64,000 bases of DNA, from NCBI GenBank assembly GCA_029891345.1, contig CM057009.1:303033466-303097465 (forward strand), given 5' to 3'. The notes under the pieces are model-generated. The model made no database searches and was not told where the DNA came from. It saw only the letters and a list, made by a program, of their open reading frames with translations. A program made the position numbers and the translations under genes. Positions 9,771 to 20,644 of this stretch are shown here, one piece after another. How positions within the stretch are numbered: position 1 is the first letter of the stretch; each line of letters starts with the position of its first letter. The DNA comes from Dryococelus australis. Taxonomy: Eukaryota; Arthropoda; Insecta; Phasmatodea; Phasmatidae.

Positions 9771-12480
9771 CATTAGCGATGAGTAAAATCCATACCCATT
9801 TGCAAGTCTTCTAGGTCATTTAGATGAAAAGGAGTACGCAATTATTCAGGAATGTTGTAGTCAGTTTCATATTGTGCTTACCTCAGAACCAGAGCTTAAA
9901 AAATATTGTTTGATTATAAAAACAAACTATTAGATAAGGAACCAGTCAGAAGTCATGCCTATCGATAAACTCTTCCACAAATTGAGCCTTTGAGACTCCA
10001 AGTTAAGGATATAATTAACAAAGGTGATATTGAACAGTCCACATCTCAATATGATAGTCCAGCATTTTCATTTCCCATGCCTAATGGAAAATAAAGAATG
10101 GTGTTTTAACTATTGGAAGTTTAATCAAAAAATGAAATGCAATCAATACTGTTACCCTCACCTTTATTCTGTCTTTAATTGATTTAGGAAGTCAAAATTT
10201 TTCGCAACCTTTGATTACAATGCCACCTATCATCAGATACCTTTGTCAAAGACTCAAAACCAATCACAAGTTTCTGAGTTCTTTGGAACCTTTAAAAATT
10301 TACCCACTTCACTTTTGGCCTTGCAACTGGTACCCAAGTCCTTACCAGACTTTTGGATAAAATATTTAATTACATTAAATTCCACTTGATATATATTTAA
10401 TTGGACGATTTGGTTGTGTACTCCTAGAACTTGGAGCAACAAATCAGTAACAGTAAACAGGTTCTTACCCGATTAGAAGGCAGGCTTCATTCTCAATCCT
10501 GCAAAAGTCAAATTCGCAGTTCAGGTAATATTGTTCCTCGGTCACAAAATTTCCTCACAATGTGTTGCCATAGATCGAGACTGAACACAGGCTATTAGAA
10601 ATTTTCCACCCCCACAAGACATTTATGGCATAGCCTGCTTTATAGGAATGGTTCAATTTTGTGGTAAATTTATACCCCATCTTTGCTGAAAGGGTCGCAC
10701 ACTTAAACAAGTTGCAAACCAAATCTGAGAAATTTAAATGGGGAGCAGAACAACAAATAGCTTTTGAAACATTAAAATAAGGTATTATAAACCCACCTGT
10801 GCTCATCATGGCCGACTTCTCAAACCATTTTATTCTACAGAGTTTTACCTCTAGTTTAGCTGTGTGGGCAGTTCTTGCCCAAGAAGTCGATGGTGCTCGA
10901 CAGCCCATAGCTTTTAAATCACGCATGCTGGCTCCTCAAGAGTGAAGATCGTCTATTTTCTATGAGCTAGAGTGCTTAGCTATATTTTTTGGCACTGAAA
11001 TGTTTCACCAGTATGTGGAACATTCGGAATTCCTCCTGGAAACCGATAATCAGGTGTTGTCTTGGCTTTTGCATATCCTAGTCAAATAGGAAAAAATGGT
11101 AATTGGGTGGTGCATATTTTTTCCTTAAAATTCAAAGTTCAGCACATCAAAGGTACCCAAAACTTTGTAGCCAGCACTCTTTCAAGAATATTTGAGGGTT
11201 CTAATTCTTCTGTTACACCTGAAAACTTACCACATTGCAATGTTTTGACAGACTTTCCCCAAGGATTTAAAAATATTGATGGTCGTCAGAATGAAGACCC
11301 AGAGTTAACCATTAGTATCCAAAATACTAAGTTGGGTGTTGAGATAAGTCCTACTCTCTGACTAAGGGTGTCTTGTATTGTAAAACAAACATCAGAAAAT
11401 CAGCTCATTTACGCAATATGGTTTTTACGTACTTCCACTCTTCACCTATTGGAGTACACCTTGGAATTTTCAAAATGATAGATGCTATTAGGCGCTATTT
11501 CACGTGGAAAGGGTTGTATGCCGATATTGCTGACTGTGTGAAGACCTGTCAGCTATGTGCCATGAGTAAGCCTATTCAAAATTCTCATTAAGATTTTTGT
11601 CCACCAAAGTAGTCAAAAGGTTCATGCAAAAGTTATTCATTGATTTTGTAGGTCCACTCCCTAAGAGTAAGTCTGGCCATAACATGAATTTGGTATGTCT
11701 TGATGACTTTTAAAATTTTGTGTCCTTAATTCCTATGAGGAAAGCTGATTCCTTTTTATAATGTACATGCTCTTCAGGTGCGCATATTTCAAAATTTTGG
11801 TAAACCTTCTACTATCGTTTGCAGACAATAGATCTCAGTTTATTACCAATACCTTTAGACACATGTGTTTCTCCTGTGGTATCAAACACATCACTTTGTC
11901 CCCATATAACCCTCCACCGTCACATGTGAAGCATTTTAACAGAAACCTTCGTTCGGCACTAAATTTTCTTCCATGCAAATGATCAAACCAATTGGGATAT
12001 TAATATGCACTTACAAATGACATTTAATCATGCTCGACACAAGTCACATAAATCTATGCATTTTAGTTTAATGTTCACGTACATGCCAAATCACCCTCTC
12101 TCCAACTTGTGACACTTGAGTGATCTTCTTCCTGATGAAGTCTCAGACATCCGAGGAATTTGGACAGCAACCCACATACATCTTAAATGGTCTCACGAGC
12201 AGACCTTTATACAATACAAAAATAACAGAACAAATAACCCTTTTAGAACTTGAGACTTAGTTCTTTTAAATGATCATGCCATTAGTAGGATGGTGGACAA
12301 GCACATGGTTAAATTATCATTTCATTGTTTTGGTCCCTATTAGATCCAATGCTTTTTGATACCTGTCACAGCCAGCTTGGCTGACCCTAAAATGATCCTT
12401 TATAATGCGCACACATATTTCCCACTTAAAACCTTTTTGTTATTGGGCTATATTCTAATTTATGGATGTCTACAATTTTA
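9771..12480 (+). pseudogene. pol: Gypsy pol relic (RT, RNase H, integrase)
   Basis: Reverse transcriptase begins near 9990 with a QLKVKDIINKGDIEQS-like block followed by SQYDSPAFSFPMPNGK. It continues with ATFDYNATYHQIPLS (about 10220), but the YxDD core is not intact. RNase H follows at about 10740-11060 with KWGAEQQIAFETLK, FELECLAIF-like and LETDNQVLSWLL. The integrase zinc-binding domain is at about 11400-11590 (HSSPIGVHLGIFK, then CVKTCQLCAMSKP, the HHCC type), and the catalytic core follows with FVGPLPKSKSGHN and a broken second Asp block near 11820. Frameshifts and stops occur throughout, so no enzyme can be made. The element shares the minus-arm Polinton space only by insertion. Confidence 0.75.
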
Positions 12481-13149
12481 GAAGATGTAGATTCTGCCTG
12501 TGGGTTGTGATTAACCCTGTCTTCCTTTTATTGTGTCTAAACCAGTCTCAGTTTTGACCGTGGACTGATCATCCTCTGGTCTTAGTGTTCCCAGACTCTC
12601 ACATTTAAAGTAGGCCTACTCCAAAAAAACATGGTCCCTAGGTTTAAGAGATTATTCAAATTGTGTCTTGGGCATTGGTTTATTAGTTTGTAGAGCTAGG
12701 GTTGTAATAGGAATATAGTGAACTTAATTTGATCGACTTATAATGTATATAGTTATTTAATATTTATGTTTGTTATAATTTTTGGGATTTGAGATATTGA
12801 ATTAAATTCTATGTTTTTAGTATTTCTTCCAATTTTACTGCATGTTCCATTCCTGTGTGAACCCGTTCTGATTGTCTTTGTTGATGTCCTCTGCCTTGAA
12901 TAATGTGGTGGTACCTGATTGTTTTGGGACTGCCTGCCTGAATCATCTGTGATGGTAAAAACATTCCATTATGGTAAAGTATTTGAAAAGGAAGGTGATG
13001 TTATATTCACTAACAGCTTCTAATCCATCATACTGGATTTTACTCTACTGGAACACCAAATGTAATCTGTTGAACCAAAGGATATGCTTCATACTATTCC
13101 TGTCCTCATGAAAAGGAAATGTGGGACTTGAGTCAGAAGTCTTGTTTTG

Positions 13150-13640
13150 ATCAGAATTTTCCGTTTTTCAGTAGCCTAATTAAAAAAAAATTCAAATAAT
13201 TATTGTCTACTGTAAGGTCTCTACGAAAATCATGAACAAATAATTTGTAACAAACCTTGGATAAAATTTAAATATTATTCTACTTGTTACTCTGACCACA
13301 AGTAACAGTTCCTCTGTCGAACCACTGCTCTGGGGATTTATCATTTTCTGTGCATTGCTTTGTGGTGCTGATGTGACCTTCCATTCACGAAATTATTGTC
13401 AAGTGGTTGACCTTGTTTTTCTTATGGTCTTCTGATAATTAATTAATTATGTGGTGACAAAACAGCTAGTACTGCCATTGGTAAGTTTAATGTAAATATT
13501 GATGTACCCACCCACGTTTTCTTGGTTTTAGTTTTAAAGTTATAATCTATTGGTTATATTTTATGTTTAGTGCTGTCCAACTCGTCCGCCTTCTTTCCAG
13601 CCATTATGTGTTAGCTGACTTCATGAGCAAACTCTGTGTG
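13150..13640 (+). repeat. 3' LTR of the Gypsy element
   Basis: This is the right partner of the repeat at 8690-9185, in direct orientation. It shares AGTTCCTCTGTCGA, GGATTTATCATTTTCTGTG, TGGTGCTGATGTGAC and GTTAGCTGACTTCATGAGCA with the left copy. The two copies are clearly diverged, as expected for an old insertion. Confidence 0.6.
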
Positions 13641-14329
13641 TTACGAATTTCAATGTAACTGTTCTTACTCTGGTCTGATGATAGTGAATCTGGCTGGTGG
13701 TAGCACCTAGTTAAACAGGAAAGCCTCCATGTTACAAAATTTTCTTTTCTCATCTTGACTACAAAGAACTTTCAACGAAATTTTTGTCTTACAATTATTA
13801 CAAGAAGGTTGTAATTTATTTTCTTAATATTTGGGTATCATAATCCCAATAAACTGTAATATTACAGCTGTTATAAAAACTATTCATAAAATATTGTGTG
13901 AATAACTCCACAGAGATGTAAACAAATATCTATTTTATTAGTTATGTAATACATATTTTACAAATTACCCACTTGTGCACCTTTTTAATGTATAAACTTT
14001 TACCATTTGTGATAATATGTACTATTGTTAGTAGTATATTTTTTAATCCTTGTTACTACAAAAGAAAGACTAAAATAAAAAATACTCAACCAATTCTATA
14101 ATTCAGCAACAAGAAATATATGAGGGAAGAGTCACGAAGTATTTGTTTACTTGTTTAATATTTTTATTATTTCCATTATAACCTTTATACTGTGCACTTA
14201 TTTTTATATTTTTTTATGATGGCTGTTGGTTAATGGTTCACCTTTTGAGGATGACTTTCACACTCGGACCAAGTGTTTAATCTTGTTAAGACTCACATAC
14301 ACAACCATAACTAGATCCACTCCCTATGT
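13641..14329. other. AT-rich non-coding stretch
   Basis: This lies between the right LTR and the protease relic. I see no conserved block on either strand. It would be Polinton flank or intergenic remains if the insertion model is right. Confidence 0.4.
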
Positions 14330-14677
14330 TTGTCACTTTCAGTCTGGCGAATTATGTATTTCAGGTATCATCACAATTACTGGTATGTGGTTCTTTTGAC
14401 TGAGGGCGGTGCAACAGTACCATCGCAATTTGGGTGGAGGACAGAAATTCCCTAAACTGTCGTAGTAGTTTGCACGTTTTTCACATTAGACATAAGTTAC
14501 TTAGTGTGTTCCAAGCTCAGCTGTCCTGTCCATGTTGATTATGGCACAATCGTTACATTTGTTTTTAGGGGGCAAAACATCTCGCTCACACACTCCGCGA
14601 AATATAGGCATTTTAAATTTGTGTGCAAATGGTCCCAAATCCACATTCGTGAGAGGCCGTTTCGGTAGAAATTTCAT
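14330..14677 (-). pseudogene. Adenain-like cysteine protease of the Polinton, broken
   Basis: The frame opens at an ATG at 14677, only 27 bases after the end of the PLA2-like gene in the same orientation. It reads MKFLPKRPLTNVDL, then KMPIFRGV.ERDVLPPK, then a block with CNDCAIINMD and GTH, and then YYDSLGNFCPPPKLRWY. This matches the Ulp1/adenain-type maturation proteases of Polintons and their viral relatives. Those enzymes cleave capsid precursors with a His-Asp/Glu-Cys triad, and the GTH and YYDS.G positions here correspond to the conserved His and Asp regions. Two in-frame stops follow the GTH and the end (including the Cys region) is lost after about 14400. Assignment rests on motifs, and the end coordinate is approximate. 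Confidence 0.6.
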
Positions 14678-14703
14678 TAATCAATCTTCCTGATGAGTCA
14701 CTT

Positions 14704-15345
14704 TTAGACACTTCCACCTCCTACAGGTAGAGGCCTTGGATGTTTTTTACCCATGGTGATAGCTTCTATATTTTCATTGTGCCTTTTGGCCTCGGAAAAT
14801 CGCCTCTGTTTCTTTGATGCTGTGTTGATGTCTCGGACGATACCACTTGTGTCTCCGATTAGGCCCTCAAGGGACACGAGTGCAGGCAGAACCATTGGAG
14901 AAAATCAGCCAGTTGGTGTTTTCTTGGCCATGCATGCTTTTCTTTCCTTAGGAGCCACTTTTCGTTTCACTTGAGCCTTCCGCTTGGTCTTCGCACCCAT
15001 GTCCATATTCACCTTGGCCTTCATCACATTTGAAATGTTCCAGGCCGCAATTTTCTTTCCGTGTCCAGCAACTGACGAATTTATTATCTCTTCGGCATTT
15101 TGATCGAGTATCTTCTCTGCCTGGTGCAGTGATTGTAGATCTTTATTCAGAGAGTGGGTGATGTTGTGTTCCTTGCACGCCTCGTCCAGCACATTGATGT
15201 CTGTGTTGCTGTGTGGCAGCCTCATAGCTATCTTCGTTCCTGGACTGCAAAACTTTTATATGGGAATATGCAGCTTAAACAAAATATTGTTGACCATCAT
15301 TACGATGACCCTGCTTCCAGCTATGGTTTTACCTCTTCGAGACAT
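14704..15345 (-). pseudogene. Phospholipase-A2-like minor capsid protein of the Polinton
   Basis: One reading frame from an ATG at 15345 to 14704 carries a parvovirus-type PLA2-like domain. A calcium-loop-like FCSPGTK (about 15250) is followed by DEACKEHNITHS (about 15190-15155), an Asn-Ala-rich helix with KDLQSLHQAEKIL, and AAWNISNVMKAK. After a basic stretch come LEGLIGDTSGIVRDINTA and KRHNENIEAITMGKK. This order is typical for proteins found with Polinton/adintovirus capsid genes, where the domain is thought to help membrane passage. The catalytic His is present in KEHN, but the usual partner Asp is Asn here, and the first Gly of the calcium loop is Ser. Two in-frame stops (about 15251 and 14902) confirm decay. 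The neighbouring protease is in the same orientation. Confidence 0.72.
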
Positions 15346-15387
15346 TGCTGTGAACTGACATAGAACTTATAAATTGTTCTCTTTTAT

Positions 15388-15684
15388 TCATTTTGGTTTC
15401 AGTTTAATTATGGACTTGGAACAGTGCGGATGTATATTGCTAATACTGCATCTTGTTTGTCGCTTCTGCAGCAAAGCATTTACAGCTTTGCGCAATTTGC
15501 AATGACATGAAGAAAATTCCTGCAGGAAGAAACCCAGTATGACATTTCCTTGCAATTTTGTTAATGTCAGTTTACTAGGAGTCATATTTTGAATAGACAT
15601 TAAAATTTTTGCAGCACTGGTTCTCTGCAAACACGAACACTGCATGCACTGCCTGTTCTGAAGTAAGTTCCTCACACTCTGCAA
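15388..15684 (-). pseudogene. Small basic ORF upstream of the PLA2-like gene, unassigned
   Basis: A 98-codon open frame is rich in Leu, Lys, Gln and Cys (CMQCSCLQRTSAAKIL, LRKAVNALLQKRQ). Its position just upstream of the PLA2-like gene and on the same strand matches where Polinton-like elements often carry a short Leu/Lys-rich protein, but I could not match residues with confidence. It starts next to a tandem repeat array that separates the two arms. It could be chance coding. Confidence 0.3.
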
Positions 15685-15905
15685 TCAGCTTCATAATCGA
15701 TCTGCACACTTCATAATCAGCTCTTAAATCGCCCTGCACACACTATAAACAGCACTGCAATCATTCTGTAAATGCTCCACCATCAGCTCGCATGCTGTAC
15801 AATCAGCTTGCATGCTCCACAATTAGATCCGAATGCTCCGCAAACTCTGCAATCAGCTCCTCGTGCTCCACACACACTCTGCAATCAGCACCACACACAT
15901 CGTAA
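15667..15905. repeat. Degenerate ~20-bp tandem repeats between the divergent arms
   Basis: Variants of a unit close to CTGCAATCAGCTCGCATGCTCCA occur about ten times. Examples are CTCTGCAATCAGCTT, CTGTACAATCAGCTTGCATGCTCCA, CAAACTCTGCAATCAGCTCCT.GTGCTCCA and CACTCTGCAATCAGCACCA. Spacing is irregular (about 20-40 bases). The array lies between the leftward and the rightward gene arms of the Polinton-like element. It has no spacers of constant length and no identical repeats, so it is not a CRISPR array. Confidence 0.65.
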
Positions 15906-16009
15906 GATAGTAGTGGTAACATACATAGTGCCCAGCAAGATGTTACTCTACCTATACACATTACTGCTGATAATGATACAACTCCCAAGAATCACGACAT
16001 GGCAGCCTA

Positions 16010-16615
16010 TTTCCCAATAAAGCGTACTGCATCATAACTGGTCATTCGAACTGTAGAAAAACATGTGTGCTGTTGAGATTGCTCGAAGAATCGAATGGCC
16101 TTCGGTTCGAAAACAACTACCTGTACTCCAAATTGCTACAACAGCCAAAGTACCTACAACTATTGCAATTACTTCAATCTGTATATGGCCTACGCTATTC
16201 TACATGTAGTGACAATGAAGAAGTTATGCCCCTGAGTGAAATATTACCAAAGTATGTGGTTATATATTTCACGATGTAGCATGTGAAAAATAGACTAGCA
16301 TTCAAGAATACTTTAGCATGGGTTGGTACATGAATGTGGGGTGCATCTACCTCGGTCAGACTTATTTGCACACACCCAAACAACTGCTTCGCGACAATGC
16401 AAATATCTTGGCGCTGTTTCGCATGGATGGTACGAATTTGCGATATGTGTACGACCACATCAATGCAAATATGATGAAATCGGATTTCACGAGCCTTTGT
16501 TATTTGTTCTAGAAATACAAGTATGGATTTTTGGTGATCATAAGTGGCTGGCCTCTATATAATGTCAGGTGCCGAAACAGCTTCGATCGGTTCATCGTCG
16601 ACCATCGAGAATGAG
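16010..16615 (+). pseudogene. FtsK/HerA-type genome-packaging ATPase of the Polinton
   Basis: The match starts with a Walker A position, GHSNCRKT (about 16040-16063), in which the invariant second Gly is replaced by Arg. It continues with NGLRFENNYLYSKLLQQPKY, typical of Polinton-type A32-like packaging ATPases, and with SDNEEVMPLSEILP. A frameshift near 16265 falls at the Walker B region (DVACE in the new frame). It then reads MNVGCIYLGQTYLHTPKQL, RDNANILALFRMDGTNLRYV and a final YGFLVI...RCRNSFDRF. The family moves genomes into capsids using ATP. The altered Walker A, the frameshift and at least two stops show a dead copy. It is the first gene of the rightward arm. Confidence 0.72.
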
Positions 16616-16843
16616 TTACAGTGTATTGGAATTCAGGCAGCATAGCCTCAAGATTTGTTTTGACAAACATAAAGATAGAGGTTGTCTCATGCCAAGAAAC
16701 TATAGCACATACAATACTGGTAGAAGAATAATTCTAAATGTTGGCGAACGCGAACTGGTAATGACATTATCTCGGAATTCCGCATTGTGTTGTCCTAGCA
16801 GAATAAATTTGTTAGCACTTAATTATCTTAGCTGGAGGCGAAG

Positions 16844-17041
16844 ATGGATTGTTTGAAGATGGAGATCATCTGCGATATAAAGACCATGGATGAGCACATA
16901 ACCAGTGTTCAAAGTCAAATTACCAGTAGATTGAATATGGCTTTGGCACAAAATGAAGATAATCTAAAAGTACTAAAAGATTCCATACAACATATATTCA
17001 CAACCGCGATTTCCCACCTCGCTACGAAAATTGATGTTTAA
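16844..17041 (+). CDS. Short coiled-coil-like ORF, uncharacterised
   Basis: The frame (65 codons) is rich in Ile, Leu, Met and polar residues in heptad-like spacing (HITSVQSQITSRLNMALAQ, then LKVLKDSIQHI) and is probably mostly helical. It lies between the ATPase and the DPNEL-domain gene on the same strand. I do not recognise the family. It may be an intact small gene or a part of a longer broken one, since 16615-16840 and 17041-17150 also contain short open stretches. Confidence 0.35.
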   Translation: MDCLKMEIICDIKTMDEHITSVQSQITSRLNMALAQNEDNLKVLKDSIQHIFTTAISHLATKIDV

Positions 17042-17252
17042 AGTCATAGCACAGACATACTGGATGCCTAAATGAACGTCTGGAAAGAATCTGTAATCAT
17101 TTGTCGGAGACTCATGAATTAACCTTTAAAAGTAAGCAACAGTAAACATATTTTTCAGTGCGATGTTGGACTTTACTAGCGACTTGCATCGAGCAAGGTA
17201 GTCGGTTCGCTCGAAGTATTTGCTCGCCAAGAGGGCCAGACTTTCGCGCGAC

Positions 17253-17263
17253 CTTATAAATAG
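17253..17263 (+). promoter_or_regulatory. TATA-box-like motif ahead of the DPNEL-domain gene
   Basis: The sequence CTTATAAATAG sits directly after a GC-rich stretch (CTTTCGCGCGAC) and about 50-90 bases before the first recognisable coding blocks of the next gene. This is consistent with a core promoter, but the motif is short and the background AT-rich. Confidence 0.3.
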
Positions 17264-17289
17264 ACACATTTTAGCCCATTACTCTCCGT

Positions 17290-18000
17290 ATATATGTATT
17301 AAGAGAGAGCAATGCAGCACCAAAAGTCGTGAAGACTGAAGTCAATGATACTGCTGAACATATGATGAAGTGGAACTATGATGATGTAGCAATGCATCGG
17401 TGCAATGGATCGGATGTGGATTTGCCACACAAAAAAAAAGTACAGAAGAGAGTCTTCAAACCTAATAATCTGTTCGCCGGAACATTCGATCGTACATATC
17501 TCGTTATTATTATATGACATACGGTGTATTCGGGCATAATGATAAATGGTTCCTCGGAACAGATGAAATAGGGTTTCTACCAGGAGCAGATCCTCCAAGT
17601 AGGCAATTACAAGATGAGTAGAACCTCCAGGATTTAAGAACTTCTGTTTCGCAAGGATCCCAGGGAGTTTACAGAATCCATTCTGCTGGAATACAAGATG
17701 TTGCTTGAACTCATGTATGCACTTTGTCAAGAAAACAACCCCTAGACTGGTGCTTATAAGGACGAAAATCACAAAAAATTCGACATTCTTGCAGACCTTT
17801 TCAGTGGCCTATCACTGAAAAGTGGGGAATATCTTAGCAAAAAAGACACTGACAGAACATTGACTATGTGTTTTAAGCCGACCCGAACGAGCTCATCGCT
17901 AGACTACTTCTACTTATCGCTTTAATTATTCGCACACCAATGAGATTATATCGATCATCGAAGAACTAAAGGAGGGAGGCTACATACGATGAGACGATTG
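17290..18000 (+). pseudogene. Polinton-associated protein with DPNEL domain, broken
   Basis: I recognise a widespread but uncharacterised protein of Polinton-like elements. Blocks in order are a basic Lys-rich stretch with KKKVQKRVFKP (about 17430), YGVFGHNDKWFLGTDEIGFL (17520-17580), ELLFRKDPREFTES (about 17640), HKKFDILADLFSGLSLKSG (about 17775) and the C-terminal signature ADPNELIARLLLL (about 17880). After a frameshift the end reads EIISIIEELKEGGYIR, close to 17990. Successive blocks lie in different frames, so several indels have occurred. The integrase follows immediately. A related C-terminal domain appears in the zinc-finger gene at 25.8-26.4 kb. No molecular function can be assigned. 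Confidence 0.55.
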
Positions 18001-18915
18001 GGAATCGTCCACGAACTGCATGCGGCTGCAAAGCACAACTACTGTCGCCACAAGGTCATGATTTGCAGGATGAACGACCTGTTTCTAGCCGACCTCGTCG
18101 AGATGATACCATATCCTTGAGTCAACAAGGGCTACAAATACAATTTGACAGTCATGGATGCCAATAGCAAATTCGCCTGGGCCAAGCCGGTAAAAACAAA
18201 GAATCCACACAATGTCACCGAGGCCATGGCAGGTGTATTGTGTGAAGGACGTGTACCACCTAATCTTCAAACTGACCTGTGCAAATAATTCTACAATGCA
18301 AAATTCAAGATCCTGGTGAAGAAACATAACATAAATTATTATTCCACATATAGTAAAAAGCATGTATCAAAGCACGTATCGTCGAGAGGTTAAACAGGAC
18401 TCTGAAGGGAGAGATGTGGAGATATTTCGCAGCAAATTGCAGCTACAAGTGGCTGAAGATATTGCCATAACTCGTTCGCGAGTATAATTCTACTGTTAAT
18501 TCTAGCATTCTCGTGTAGGCCGAAGACTTCAAGGTCGATTCAATGCTTCAGACAGTGTAAACCAACCACAAGAAGAGGTACTCATGCAAGCCTAAAGCCA
18601 AGATAGGTGATGTGGTGAGCATCTACAAGAAGAGAGGCATCTTCGAGAAAGGGTTCACAGCAAATTGGAACCCCTAACTGTTTTGTGTGCGATATATAAG
18701 CAACTGCTCTTCGATGACATACTATCTCGAAGATATGAACAACATACCCATACATGGTAGTTTCTATGCCGAGAAGATCCAGCTGACGATGTTTCCAGGT
18801 GTGTATTTGTTCGAGAAGGTGCTGAACAACATAACAGAAGGGCATGTATCTATCAAGTGGTGGGGTTTGCCTGCCTGCAATAATTCCTGGGTCGCTGAAG
18901 CAGACATCGAGAGGC
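17991..18915 (+). pseudogene. Polinton-type integrase with C-terminal chromodomain
   Basis: This is a retroviral-type DDE integrase used by Polintons to join their ends to host DNA. The core begins with LADLVEMIPYP (first Asp, about 18090), then YNLTVMDANSKFAWAKPVK, then PNLQTDLCK (second Asp, about 18280). After a frameshift near 18370 comes IVERLNRTLKGEMWRY, which carries the catalytic Glu. The downstream part has YKWLKILP, REYNSTVN, KAKIGDVVSIYKKRGIFEKG and TYYLEDMNNIPIHGSFY. It ends in a chromodomain-like block, VYLFEKVLNNITEGHVSIKW (about 18815), followed by NNSWV. All three acidic residues can be seen, but stops and the frameshift prevent expression. A (TA)n(CA)n tract starts 20 bases after the end. 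Confidence 0.8.
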
Positions 18916-18933
18916 GAACTCGCTATGGAAGAG

Positions 18934-20200
<1,267 letters not shown>

Positions 20201-20644
20201 GTCAGATTGAGACATTTCAGGTAAAATGAAAAATCTTATGGCTGTGTCAAATGTCGAAATTGCATTTGAAAGAAAATCTAAAAGGTAACTTCCAACTACT
20301 GCTTGTAAAGTTTATGAATACGAATCTGCAAGTGGAAGAGTACTCTTTGAAGTTGAGGTAAGAATTACACAGTGGTTAATTCTAGCTGGGCATTTATCAG
20401 GAAAATGAGATCGCGTTCTTAGATATATTGCAGACCACAAGACTAGTGTTATCACTGCGAAAGCTAGCACTGCTATTGCAACCATGACCACAGACCATTC
20501 TGAAAGAGCCAGTTTACACACAAAACGAACAGCCTATGGTAAACATTCCATAAAAACGAACTGTTAATTTAAAAAAAAAGCTTGGATGCCTTTAGCTTTG
20601 CTGTGAGAATAATTTAATGGAAGTTAAATTTTTCTCGTTAATAT

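Larger units (their letters stand above)
8690..13640 (+). mobile_element. Gypsy LTR retrotransposon, degenerate, with both LTRs
   Basis: Two diverged direct repeats about 4.5 kb apart (8690-9185 and 13150-13640) flank a decayed Gypsy pol on the plus strand (about 9770-12480). The order protease/RT, RNase H, integrase is that of Gypsy (Ty3) elements. The element lies between the protease and the penton-like genes of the Polinton and so inserted into it. The high divergence of the two LTRs and the many stops mark it as old. A gag could not be identified between 9.2 and 9.77 kb. Confidence 0.7.

Noticed and set aside
15667..15905. CRISPR-like array
   Set aside because: The repeats are degenerate and irregularly spaced, and the sequence is clearly eukaryotic.
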